A DNA stretch of 64,000 bases from Methylomicrobium agile. GTDB lineage: Bacteria > Pseudomonadota > Gammaproteobacteria > Methylococcales > Methylomonadaceae. The stretch spans positions 1,984,001-2,048,000 of the forward strand of contig NZ_JPOJ01000001.1 in NCBI RefSeq assembly GCF_000733855.1, read 5' to 3'. This document shows, piece after piece, positions 56,737 to 64,000 of this stretch. Each line of letters begins with the position of its first letter. The first letter of the stretch is position 1. The position numbers and the translations under genes were made by a program. Under the pieces are notes generated by a model. The model searched no databases and was not told the DNA's origin. It saw only the letters and a list, made by a program, of their open reading frames with translations.

Positions 56737-57318
56737 ATGAAAATGAGCCTAAACAGAACTTTTATGACGATTTTTTTGAGTTTCCTTCTGTCGGCGGCCG
56801 GATGCGAAAAAGACGGCTCGGGCGACAGGACGGGGCAACCCCCGACGCCGGAAACAAGACGCTCCGACACCGGAATGAGCTCGACGCAGGGATCGGAATA
56901 TGCGGCAACAGGGAGTGTTGCCGATCCGACCCGAGCGGGAGGCGAAAGAGCCTCGGGTTTCGGAAGTCCGGAGAGCCCGGGAGCGGGGCCGGGTGCCTCC
57001 GGGACGGCAAGGTCGGGCAGCGGAACCGGCATGGAGGAGCGCGAGGCAGGCGCCGAAGAGCCAAGGACCGGGCTCGAAGAGGCCAGCGATTATATGGACG
57101 ATTCGGTCATTACGGCTAAAATCAAGCAGGACATCCTGAGCGATCCGCTGCTTAAAGCCGCTCAAATCGATGTGGAAACCGAAAATGGCGTAGTCAAGCT
57201 TTCCGGGGTCGTCGATTCCCAGCAAAGTATCGATAGAGTCAAGGCCATTGCACAAAGCGTCACGGATGTGAAAGCGGTGGAAAGCGAACTTGCCATCAGG
57301 GAAGGCGGTAGTAAATAA
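56737..57318 (+). CDS. BON-domain lipoprotein
   Basis: The 193-residue product has a lipoprotein signal (IFLSFLLSAAGC), about 90 low-complexity residues rich in Gly, Ser, Pro and Glu, and a C-terminal BON domain (about 115-188: YMDDSVITAKIKQDILSDPLLKAAQIDVETENGVVKLSGVVDSQQSIDRVKAIAQSVTDVKAVESEL), as in OsmY-type envelope-stress proteins. BON domains are thought to bind phospholipid membranes. It probably sits at the outer membrane or periplasmic face. It follows the related short lipoprotein by 27 bases and converges on glgX across a palindromic element. Confidence 0.88.
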   Translation: MKMSLNRTFMTIFLSFLLSAAGCEKDGSGDRTGQPPTPETRRSDTGMSSTQGSEYAATGSVADPTRAGGERASGFGSPESPGAGPGASGTARSGSGTGMEEREAGAEEPRTGLEEASDYMDDSVITAKIKQDILSDPLLKAAQIDVETENGVVKLSGVVDSQQSIDRVKAIAQSVTDVKAVESELAIREGGSK

Positions 57319-57469
57319 CCATTGAAGATGCATCGCATTGCAAGCTGCTGTCCTGACCGGAAGTTTCAGTTTGTAATGCCATGTAAAAATAACGAAGTTC
57401 CGGACAGCCGATCTTGGCGGAGGGTCGAGATTTACCGGGCGACCGGAGATTCAGGTACCGTCAGCTCTT

Positions 57470-57546
57470 GTAGGGCGGATTCGCCGTTAGGCAATCCGCC
57501 TCGCTTTGAAGGGGATTGGCGTTTTGCTGTCGCGAAAACGCCCTAC
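57470..57546 (-). repeat. 77-bp palindromic element between bon and glgX
   Basis: A complete copy of the dispersed element in reverse orientation, with ends GTAGGGCGG and CGCCCTAC. Its right end supplies the TAG stop codon of glgX (57543-57545 on the minus strand). Lying between convergent genes it may act as a bidirectional transcript end. Confidence 0.92.
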
Positions 57547-59696
57547 GGCTCTGCCGGATCATCCTTCGACCCTATCTTGATCAGTAACGCCAACGAACGT
57601 CCCTGCAAAACGAAATTCTCGCCGGCGAGGCATTTCCATTCCAGCGCATCCGGTTGCGCGGTGTTCACAGCGGTATACCAACAAGCGTCCGTCTCGTCTT
57701 CCGGAAGACGAAACGGAATTTCGCCGTCGTAGCTGTTCAGCAGCAGCAGAAGATCGTTATCCGGAATGGGTTGACCCTGTTCGTCCCGTTCGGCGATCGC
57801 CTGGCCTGACAGATAAACCCCCAGGCAGCGCACGTAGGTCTGATTCCATTCGTTGCCGTTCATTTCCTGGCCGTTCGGATTCAGCCAGAGAATGTCCTTG
57901 TCGTCCGCGCCGGAGATCGGACGCCCCTGAAAGAAATTGCGCCGGCGGAAAACCGGATGCTGTTTGCGCAAATGGATCAATTTCCGGGCGAAATCGCTCA
58001 GCTCCCGGTCTTCCGGACGTAAATCCCAGTCAAGCCAGCTAAGCGCATTATCCTGGCAGTAGGCATTATTGTTGCCCTGCTGGGTGCGGCCCATCTCGTC
58101 TCCGGCCAGCAGCATCGGAACGCCCTGGGAAAGAAACAGGGTGCTTAGAAGATTACGCTTTTGTTTGGCGCGCAAACTGCGCACGCCGGGATCGTGGGTC
58201 GGGCCTTCGACGCCGCAATTCCAGGATTTATTGTTGTCGGTGCCGTCGCGGTTATCGTCGAGATTCGCTTCGTTATGCTTGCCGTCGTAGCTGACCAGGT
58301 CGTGCAGCGTGAAGCCGTCGTGCGCGGTCAGATAATTGATGCTGGAATAAGGCTTGCGGCCGCTGTGGCCGTAAAGATCGCTCGAACCCGTCAGACGGTA
58401 GGCCAGATTGTCGATCAGCCCTTCTTCGCCTTTCCAGTAGGCGCGTACCCCGTCCCGGTATTTATCGTTCCATTCGGCCCAACCGGCCGGAAAATTGCCG
58501 ACCTGGTAGCCGCCTTCGGCCAAGTCCCAGGGCTCGGCGATCAGCTTGACTTGCGAAAGTACCGGGTCCTGGTGAATGATGTCGAAGAATGGGCTGCGGC
58601 GGTCCACGTCGTTCGTTTCGCGGGCGAGCGTGGAAGCCAGGTCGAAGCGGAAGCCGTCCACATGCATTTCGGTCACCCAATGGCGCAGGCTGTCCATGAC
58701 CATTTGCAGCACGCGCGGATGCCCCATGTTGAGCGTATTGCCGCAGCCCGTGTAATCCTTGTAATAACGCGCGCCGTGGTCGCCGGTCAAACGGTAATAC
58801 GCGGCGTTGTCGATGCCCCGGAACGCCAGGGTCGGCCCCAGCTGGTTGCCTTCGGCGGTATGGTTGTAGACCACGTCCAGAATGACCTCGATATCGTTGC
58901 GGTGCAGGGTCTTGACCAGGCTTTTGAATTCGTTGACCGGATCGACATAGCCGTAGCGGCTTTCCGGAGCAAAATAGCCGATCGAACTGTAGCCCCAGTA
59001 ATTGCGCAGACCCTTGTCCACCAGATGACGTTCGTCGATGAAGGCATGGACGGGCATCAGCTCCACGGCCGTCACGCCGAGTTTTTTCAGATGGTTTATC
59101 ACGGGTTCGGCGGCAAGCCCGGCATAAGTCCCGCGTAAAGCGGAGGGAATCAGCGGATGGAGCTTGGTGAAGCCTTTGACGTGCAGCTCGTAAATGATCG
59201 TATCCTGCCAGGGAATCTGCGGCGGCTGATCGTATCCCCAACTGAAGGCCGGATCGATGACCCGGCATCTCGGCATATGCGAAGCGCTGTCCCGCCGGTC
59301 GAACGACAAATCTTCTTTTTTATGGCCGATCCTGTAGCCGAACAGGGTATCGCTCCAGTGCAGCGGTCCGACGATCGCCCTGGCATAAGGATCGAGAAGC
59401 AGTTTATAGTGGTTGAAACGGGCACCTTCCAAGGGGGCGTATTTTCCGTAAACGCGGTAACCGTACAACAGGCCGGGACGGGCCTCTGGAAGGTAGCAAT
59501 GCCAGATCTGGCCGGTCTGTTCCGGCATCGGGATGCGCTGGAATTCGCGGCGCCCTTTGGGCTCGAACAGGCACAGTTCGACTTTTTCGGCGTGTTCGGA
59601 AAACAGGGCGAAATTGACGCCTTTGCCGTCCCAGGTGGCGCCCAAAGGATAAGGCTTGCCGAGCCATACGGTTGAAGTCCTGTTCCTGTCGATCAT
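57543..59696 (-). CDS. glgX: Glycogen debranching enzyme (isoamylase type)
   Basis: GlgX hydrolyses alpha-1,6 branches of glycogen limit dextrin. The 717-residue protein has an N-terminal CBM48 domain (GKPYPLGATWDGKGVNFALFSEHAEKVELCLF) and a GH13 barrel with VILDVVYNHTAEGNQ, DGFRFDLASTLAR (nucleophile Asp), KLIAEPWDLAEGGYQVGNFP (acid/base Glu) and YLTAHDGFTLHDLVSY. The ATG at 59696 has AAGGAG nine bases upstream. The freed linear chains could feed TreY and TreZ at 42031-46840. Its stop codon lies within a palindromic element, so the C-terminus directly abuts a repeat. Confidence 0.96.
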   Translation of the reverse strand: MIDRNRTSTVWLGKPYPLGATWDGKGVNFALFSEHAEKVELCLFEPKGRREFQRIPMPEQTGQIWHCYLPEARPGLLYGYRVYGKYAPLEGARFNHYKLLLDPYARAIVGPLHWSDTLFGYRIGHKKEDLSFDRRDSASHMPRCRVIDPAFSWGYDQPPQIPWQDTIIYELHVKGFTKLHPLIPSALRGTYAGLAAEPVINHLKKLGVTAVELMPVHAFIDERHLVDKGLRNYWGYSSIGYFAPESRYGYVDPVNEFKSLVKTLHRNDIEVILDVVYNHTAEGNQLGPTLAFRGIDNAAYYRLTGDHGARYYKDYTGCGNTLNMGHPRVLQMVMDSLRHWVTEMHVDGFRFDLASTLARETNDVDRRSPFFDIIHQDPVLSQVKLIAEPWDLAEGGYQVGNFPAGWAEWNDKYRDGVRAYWKGEEGLIDNLAYRLTGSSDLYGHSGRKPYSSINYLTAHDGFTLHDLVSYDGKHNEANLDDNRDGTDNNKSWNCGVEGPTHDPGVRSLRAKQKRNLLSTLFLSQGVPMLLAGDEMGRTQQGNNNAYCQDNALSWLDWDLRPEDRELSDFARKLIHLRKQHPVFRRRNFFQGRPISGADDKDILWLNPNGQEMNGNEWNQTYVRCLGVYLSGQAIAERDEQGQPIPDNDLLLLLNSYDGEIPFRLPEDETDACWYTAVNTAQPDALEWKCLAGENFVLQGRSLALLIKIGSKDDPAEP

Positions 59697-60098
59697 GGAG
59701 ACAATCTCCTTCTATAAAATGCCTTGTTCTTTCGCTTCCGTTCGCCGCCCGGCATAGTCTGGTCGTTCTTCTGAGCGGGCGAGGGCGAATACTCGCTTTT
59801 TTCGGCGTGGCGGTCAATCTTCCTCCATTCAAACCGGAGGCCGGATTTGGAACAAGCCACTCCAAAATTAATTGCTCGGGAAAGCGCCGTCTGTACGGTA
59901 GCATACGGAATCGCCAGCAGCGGCCCTGCGGGCCGGGTATTTTGATTCGATTTTATCCGAATGCCCGCCCCTATCCTGAAGCGGGGCCGGTTTTCGCTTT
60001 TTCAGTCCATGTCGAGCAAAGGCATCATCCGGTGATGGCTATTATCTCTTGTCGATAAGTTTCCGTTATAATACGCGGTTTTGCAGTCAGTCCAGAGT
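59697..60098. other. Divergent intergenic region of glgX and prfC
   Basis: About 400 bases with no supported gene. The right end carries a good -10 box for prfC. Phe/Arg-rich small open frames here are chance frames in GC-rich DNA. Confidence 0.45.
60042..60072 (+). promoter_or_regulatory. Candidate prfC promoter
   Basis: A perfect TATAAT at 60067-60072 lies 26 bases before the prfC ATG. The best -35 at usable spacing is TTATCT at 60042-60047 (19-base spacer), which is poor, so the promoter rests mainly on the -10 box. Confidence 0.4.
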
Positions 60099-61679
60099 AT
60101 GTCCGAAGTCCTCTCAGAACTTAAACGCCGGCGCACCTTCGCGATTATTTCGCACCCGGACGCGGGTAAGACCACGATCACCGAAAAGCTGCTCCTGTTT
60201 GGCGGCGCGATTCAGCTGGCGGGATCGGTGAAAGGGCGCAAGGCCGCCCGGCATGCGACTTCCGACTGGATGGAAATGGAAAAGGAGCGGGGGATTTCGG
60301 TCACGACCTCGGTGATGCAGTTCGAACACAAGAACGCGATCATCAACCTGCTCGATACGCCCGGTCACGAGGATTTCTCGGAGGACACCTACCGGACGCT
60401 GACCGCGGTCGACTCGGCGCTGATGGTGATCGACTCCGCGAAAGGCGTCGAGGAACGGACGATCAACCTGATGGAGGTCTGCCGCCTGCGCACGACGCCG
60501 ATCCTGACCTTCATCAACAAGCTGGACCGTGAAGGGCGCGAGCCGATCGAACTGCTGGACGAAGTCGAGCATGTGTTGAAGATCCAATGCGCGCCGATGA
60601 CCTGGCCGATCGGCATGGGCAAGCGTTTCAAGGGCGTCTATCACCTCTACAAGGACGAGATTCACCTGTTCAGCCCGCAGCACGGCGGCCGGATCGCCGA
60701 AGCCGAGGTAATCAAGGGGCTGGGCAATCCGAAGCTGGACGAACTGCTCGGCGACCAGGCCGAGGAACTCAGGGTCGACATCGACCTGGTCAAAGGCGCG
60801 AGCCACGAATTCAGCCTGGACGCCTACCTGGCCGGCGCGCAGACGCCCATCTTCTTCGGTTCCGCGATCAACAATTTCGGGATTCTCGAACTGCTCGACG
60901 CGTTTGCCGAATTCGCGCCGCCGCCCCTGCCGCGACGGGCCGAGCAGCGCGCCGTGCATCCGGAAGAGGAAAAATTCACCGGCTTCGTGTTCAAAATCCA
61001 GGCGAACATGGACCCCGCGCACCGCGACCGGGTCGCGTTCATGCGCATCTGCTCGGGCAAGTTCGACAAGGGCATGAAGCTGCATCACGTGCGGATCGGC
61101 AAGTCCATCCAGGTCGCCAACGCGATCACCTTTCAGGCGGACACCCGCAAGGCGGTCGAGGAGGCTTATCCGGGCGACATCATCGGCCTGCACAACCACG
61201 GCACGATCCAGGTCGGCGACACCTTTACGATGGGTGAAACACTGAAGTTCGGCGGCATTCCGTATTTTGCGCCGGAGCTGTTCCGCCGGGTCGTGTTGAA
61301 AGATCCCCTCCGCGCGAAAGCGCTGCAGAAGGGCTTGGTCCAACTGACCGAGGAAGGCGCGACCCAGCTGTTCCGGCCGCTGAAGAACAACAATCTGATT
61401 CTCGGGGCGGTCGGGGTGCTGCAGTTCGACGTGACCGCGCACCGGCTCAAGAACGAATACAACGTCGAATGCGTTTACGATGCGGTGAATGTGTCGACCG
61501 TGCGCTGGGTGTCTTCGGACAAGCCGGCCAAACTGGAAGAGTTCAAAAAGAAGGTGTTCGACAACCTGGCCGAAGACGGCGGCGGGTTCCTGGTGTATCT
61601 CGCGACCAGCCGGGTCAATCTCCAATTGACCGAGGAACGCTGGCCGGACATCAAGTTCAGTGCGACGCGGGAGTTGTAG
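60099..61679 (+). CDS. prfC: Peptide chain release factor 3
   Basis: RF3 is a translational GTPase that removes RF1 and RF2 from the ribosome after termination. The 526-residue protein (529 in E. coli) has the P-loop [22 protein letters not shown], switch region [18 protein letters not shown], and NKLDRE, followed by domains II and III with [28 protein letters not shown] start at ATG 60099; the TTG 18 bases earlier is not needed. Downstream are two palindromic elements. Confidence 0.98.
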   Translation: MSEVLSELKRRRTFAIISHPDAGKTTITEKLLLFGGAIQLAGSVKGRKAARHATSDWMEMEKERGISVTTSVMQFEHKNAIINLLDTPGHEDFSEDTYRTLTAVDSALMVIDSAKGVEERTINLMEVCRLRTTPILTFINKLDREGREPIELLDEVEHVLKIQCAPMTWPIGMGKRFKGVYHLYKDEIHLFSPQHGGRIAEAEVIKGLGNPKLDELLGDQAEELRVDIDLVKGASHEFSLDAYLAGAQTPIFFGSAINNFGILELLDAFAEFAPPPLPRRAEQRAVHPEEEKFTGFVFKIQANMDPAHRDRVAFMRICSGKFDKGMKLHHVRIGKSIQVANAITFQADTRKAVEEAYPGDIIGLHNHGTIQVGDTFTMGETLKFGGIPYFAPELFRRVVLKDPLRAKALQKGLVQLTEEGATQLFRPLKNNNLILGAVGVLQFDVTAHRLKNEYNVECVYDAVNVSTVRWVSSDKPAKLEEFKKKVFDNLAEDGGGFLVYLATSRVNLQLTEERWPDIKFSATREL

Positions 61680-61693
61680 GCAGCGTGATTATT

Positions 61694-61820
61694 GTAGGGT
61701 ACGCTGTGCGTACCTTTTCGGGAGCAGGGTTTCCGGATCTTAACAGTATCTACGGTCTTATTCGTATTATTTTCAAAGAGTTTTAACAAAAAACCATAAG
61801 GTACGCACAGCGTACCCTAT
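61694..61820. repeat. GTACGC-family inverted repeat after prfC
   Basis: GTAGGGTACGCTGTGCGTACC at the left and GGTACGCACAGCGTACCCTA at the right are inverted copies about 85 bases apart. Each copy is also a hairpin by itself (GGTACGC-ACA-GCGTACC), and the right one is extended by CCATA/TATGG. It is the clearest member of this family. Confidence 0.88.
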
Positions 61821-61858
61821 GGAATAAATTGGCGCAGTACCTTTTGGGGAATGAAGCT

Positions 61859-61935
61859 GTAGGGCGTTTTCGCGATAGCAAAACGCCAATAGCCTTCAAA
61901 GCGCGGCGGATTGCCTGGCGGCGAATCCGCCCTAC
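61859..61935 (+). repeat. 77-bp palindromic element before folA
   Basis: A complete element with ends GTAGGGCG and CGCCCTAC and both internal hairpins. It lies between the convergent ends of prfC and folA. Confidence 0.92.
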
Positions 61936-62014
61936 AAGGGCTAAACCTCCGTAAGATGCGCCGTATGTGTAGGATGTGCCGAGGAACGATGCGCTTCCCT
62001 TCGTTCCGCACATC

Positions 62015-62509
62015 CTACGTTTTTATTCTGTCCAGCCGCAAAAAACTGTAACGAAACCCTGCCGCCGCATCGTCCTCGACATCCTCCCGCTCCGTCTCCA
62101 TCCATTCGCTCATATCCAGCTCCGGAAAAAAAGTATCGCCCGGAAATGCCTTGCCGATCTTGGTCAGATAAATCGTCTCGGCCCGCGGCAGCAGGGCTTC
62201 GTAAAGGTCCGAGCCGCCGGCCACGAAAATTTCGCCGTGATCCCGGCAGCCGGTCCGGATCGCGGTTTCCAGGTCGCGCGCGACCACGCAGCCCTCCGGC
62301 GCATAGGCCGGATTGCGGGTCAGGATGATATTGGTGCGGCCGGGCAGAGGCCGGCCGATCGATTCGAAGGTCTTGCGGCCCATCAGGATCGGCGAGCCCA
62401 TCGTGATCTTTTTGAAGTGTTTCAGGTCGGCGGAGAGATGCCAGGGCATTTGGTTGTTCAGGCCGATGGCCCGGTTGCTCGCCATCGCGACGATGAGTGA
62501 GATTTTCAT
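62015..62509 (-). CDS. folA: Dihydrofolate reductase
   Basis: FolA reduces dihydrofolate to tetrahydrofolate with NADPH, recycling the product of ThyA. The 164-residue protein starts KISLIVAMASNRAIGLNNQMPWHLSADLKHFKKITMGSPILMGRKTFESIGRPLPGRTNIILTRN, the classic chromosomal DHFR beginning (MPWHLSADLKHFK; MGRKTFESIG), and contains IFVAGGSDLYEALLP. It is slightly longer than E. coli FolA (159). The upstream ribosome site is weak. It diverges from the asparaginase gene 60 bases away. Confidence 0.97.
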   Translation of the reverse strand: MKISLIVAMASNRAIGLNNQMPWHLSADLKHFKKITMGSPILMGRKTFESIGRPLPGRTNIILTRNPAYAPEGCVVARDLETAIRTGCRDHGEIFVAGGSDLYEALLPRAETIYLTKIGKAFPGDTFFPELDMSEWMETEREDVEDDAAAGFRYSFLRLDRIKT

Positions 62510-62569
62510 GCGGGGGTGGTTTAAAATCTGGGGCGATTCAGGTTTAGGACAAAACGGACATCATACACT

Positions 62570-63592
62570 ATGAAACAGATTCTGGTTGTATTCACCGGCG
62601 GTACGATAGGGTCGGCCGCCAGCGAAGGCACGATCAAGCCGTCCGAGGCGGCGCCTTTCAAACTGCTCGGCGAGTTTCGACGCCGTTTTCCCGAGATGGC
62701 GAAGGAGATCGGCTTCGACTCGATCGAACCGATCCGGCTGCTCAGCGAAAATCTTGCCCCCGCCGCCTGGCCGATCATTATCGAGGCGATCGAAGCCAAG
62801 CAGCCGGAACGCTACGACGGCGTGATCGTGACCCACGGCACCGATACGCTGGCTTACACCGCGGCAGCGCTCGCTTTTTATTTCCGTGGGCTGAAGGTGC
62901 CGCTGCTGCTGGTATCGAGCGACCATCCGCTCGATCATCCGCAGGCGAACGGGCCGGACAATTTCCGCTGCGCGGTCGATTTTATCCTGGACGTGAAAGA
63001 GCCCGGCGTCTTCGTGCCTTACCGCAATCGAGGCCAAGCCATGCAGGTGCACCGGGGCGCGCGGCTGGCGTCGTCATTGCAGTTGAGCGGCGATTTTTTC
63101 AGCGTGCAGGGGCAAAGTTATCTGGAATATCGCGACGGCCGGTTCCTGAGCCAGAGCTTGCCGGCATTATCGGCACGAGCGGAGATGGCTGGCGTCAAAG
63201 CGCGGTTTTCGGACCGGATTCTGATAATCCGGCCTTATCCGGGGCTCGATTACACGCATTTCTCACTGAACGGCGTCGAAGCGGTCCTGCACGATCTTTA
63301 CCATTCCGGCACCGCCTGCAGCACCCGTCAATGGGGCGAAAATCATTCGCTGCCGGCGTTCATCAAACGCTGCCGGCAGCAGGGCGTGAAAGTGTATCTG
63401 GCGCCGGCGCGAAAGTCGCCGGACGCGTATGAAAGTACTCGGTTTCTGCTCGATGCGGGCGCGGAGATGATCTGGAACATGTCGATTGAGGCGGCTTACG
63501 TGAAACTGGCGCTGGCGTATGGGAATTTTCAGGAGCCGCAGGACATTACGGCATTTCTGGCGGTGGATATGGCGGGGGAGTTTGTTGACTAG
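62570..63592 (+). CDS. Asparaginase family protein
   Basis: The 340-residue protein matches the asparaginase/glutaminase fold: TGGTIGS at the N-terminus with the nucleophile Thr (VVFTGGTIG), and VTHGTDTLAYTAAALAF, the second motif with the Thr-Asp pair, in the usual position. Length is close to E. coli type I (AnsA, 338). No signal peptide is seen, so it is cytoplasmic. It hydrolyses asparagine to aspartate and ammonia, or a related amide. It is divergent to folA and followed by a repeat. Confidence 0.88.
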   Translation: MKQILVVFTGGTIGSAASEGTIKPSEAAPFKLLGEFRRRFPEMAKEIGFDSIEPIRLLSENLAPAAWPIIIEAIEAKQPERYDGVIVTHGTDTLAYTAAALAFYFRGLKVPLLLVSSDHPLDHPQANGPDNFRCAVDFILDVKEPGVFVPYRNRGQAMQVHRGARLASSLQLSGDFFSVQGQSYLEYRDGRFLSQSLPALSARAEMAGVKARFSDRILIIRPYPGLDYTHFSLNGVEAVLHDLYHSGTACSTRQWGENHSLPAFIKRCRQQGVKVYLAPARKSPDAYESTRFLLDAGAEMIWNMSIEAAYVKLALAYGNFQEPQDITAFLAVDMAGEFVD

Positions 63593-63593
63593 A

Positions 63594-63667
63594 GTGTGTT
63601 CCAATAGTCCGATGCTGCTTAACGAAGCCGTCATACCGGCAGGGATTGCCGGTATCCAGAACACAGG
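63594..63667. repeat. Copy of the CGGCAGGGATTGCCGG repeat
   Basis: Between the asparaginase and GIY-YIG genes lies a short piece with ATACCGGCAGGGATTGCCGGTAT, a perfect inverted repeat, and AGTGTGTTCC/GAACACAGGG near the ends. Its core matches the inside of the 52439-52804 element. Confidence 0.6.
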
Positions 63668-63678
63668 GAGGTGATAGG

Positions 63679-63996
63679 ATGCTAATGGAAAAACAACCTT
63701 GTGTTTATATTCTTGCCAGCGGTCGTAATGGGACTCTATATGTTGGCGTAACGTCTGACCTAATTGGCCGAGTGTATCAACATCGCCAGAAGATGATTCA
63801 GGGATTCACTGCCCGCTATGGGGTTGATCAGTTGGTGTGGTATGAAACTCATGAGCAGATGGAAAGCGCTATTATGAGAGAGAAACAAATTAAGAAATGG
63901 TCGCGTGTATTTAAAAAGCGTCTGATTGAGTTAGATAACCCAGCTTGGCGAGACTTGTGGCCCGATTTAGTATCGTCTTCCGTGGCGGCTCGGTAA
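63679..63996 (+). CDS. GIY-YIG nuclease-domain protein
   Basis: The 105-residue protein is a single GIY-YIG domain of the YhbQ/UPF0213 kind: PCVYILASGRNGTLYVGVTSDLIGRVYQH, with VYIL and LYVGVT as the GIY-YIG strands, Arg in the LIGRVYQH helix, and YETHEQMESAIMREKQIKKWSRVFKKRLIEL at the C-terminus. Such small proteins may cut DNA, though often the activity is unproven. ATG 63679 is preceded by GGAGG at seven bases. It ends 4 bases before the window edge. Confidence 0.92.
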   Translation: MLMEKQPCVYILASGRNGTLYVGVTSDLIGRVYQHRQKMIQGFTARYGVDQLVWYETHEQMESAIMREKQIKKWSRVFKKRLIELDNPAWRDLWPDLVSSSVAAR

Positions 63997-64000
63997 CTGC

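Overview
The window reads as chromosome of a fairly GC-rich gammaproteobacterium. Support comes from full-length housekeeping proteins close to gammaproteobacterial lengths (DnaE 1160 aa, release factor 3, Lgt, ThyA, PbpC, FolA) and from the outer-membrane and periplasmic gene content. A methanotroph-like member (Methylococcales) is a plausible guess from the mix of a DUF4347/Calx-beta giant protein, trehalose operon and dense intergenic palindromes, but no methane-oxidation gene is present to prove it.

Layout. 0-5.7 kb: a lipoprotein, a small membrane protein, and a three-gene drug-efflux operon (DHA2 permease, NodT-type outer-membrane factor, HlyD/EmrA-type adaptor). 5.9-25.2 kb: an alpha-2-macroglobulin (YfhM type) on the minus strand, then divergently an 11-kb gene for a secreted repeat protein (DUF4347 head, about 18 Calx-beta-like repeats, RTX/serralysin-type tail) and a small outer-membrane barrel. 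This block is bracketed by a 171-bp inverted repeat that contains the last 32 codons of the macroglobulin gene. 25.2-31.3 kb: a glycosyltransferase/methyltransferase fusion, a lipoprotein, PbpC (usual genetic partner of YfhM) and a periplasmic protein. 31.6-38.3 kb: housekeeping genes lgt, thyA, ppa, dnaE, plus DUF488. 38.4-41.4 kb: a CheB-CheR-PAS fusion. 42.0-48.8 kb: a minus-strand trehalose operon, DUF5752-treT-treZ-treY, with overlapping genes. 49.9-57.3 kb: an accessory stretch with an orphan HEAGH metalloprotease-like protein, a PAS-PAS-LuxR regulator and a run of small secreted proteins, several of them Gly/Ser-rich, with EF-hand and BON domains. 57.5-64 kb: glgX, prfC, folA, asparaginase and a GIY-YIG protein.

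The genes suggest several linked functions. Trehalose can be made either by TreT from a sugar nucleotide plus glucose or by TreY/TreZ from glucan, with GlgX trimming glycogen. PbpC and the macroglobulin fit a periplasmic wall-repair and protease-trapping pair. ThyA and FolA are both in the folate/thymidylate cycle. The giant RTX protein is a probable surface or released adhesin. No type I secretion ABC transporter lies beside it.

The most unusual structures are: (1) a run of eight G inside the DUF4347 coding region that breaks the reading frame of the giant protein, as a phase-variable or slippage site would; (2) the inverted repeat around the macroglobulin/giant-gene block, suggesting an invertible or once-inverted 19-kb segment that separated yfhM from pbpC; and (3) a dense set of dispersed palindromic elements, including an exact 84-bp tandem array between the two divergent genes. 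In at least two genes the stop codon sits at the edge of such a repeat. No rRNA, tRNA, CRISPR array or complete insertion sequence was seen.
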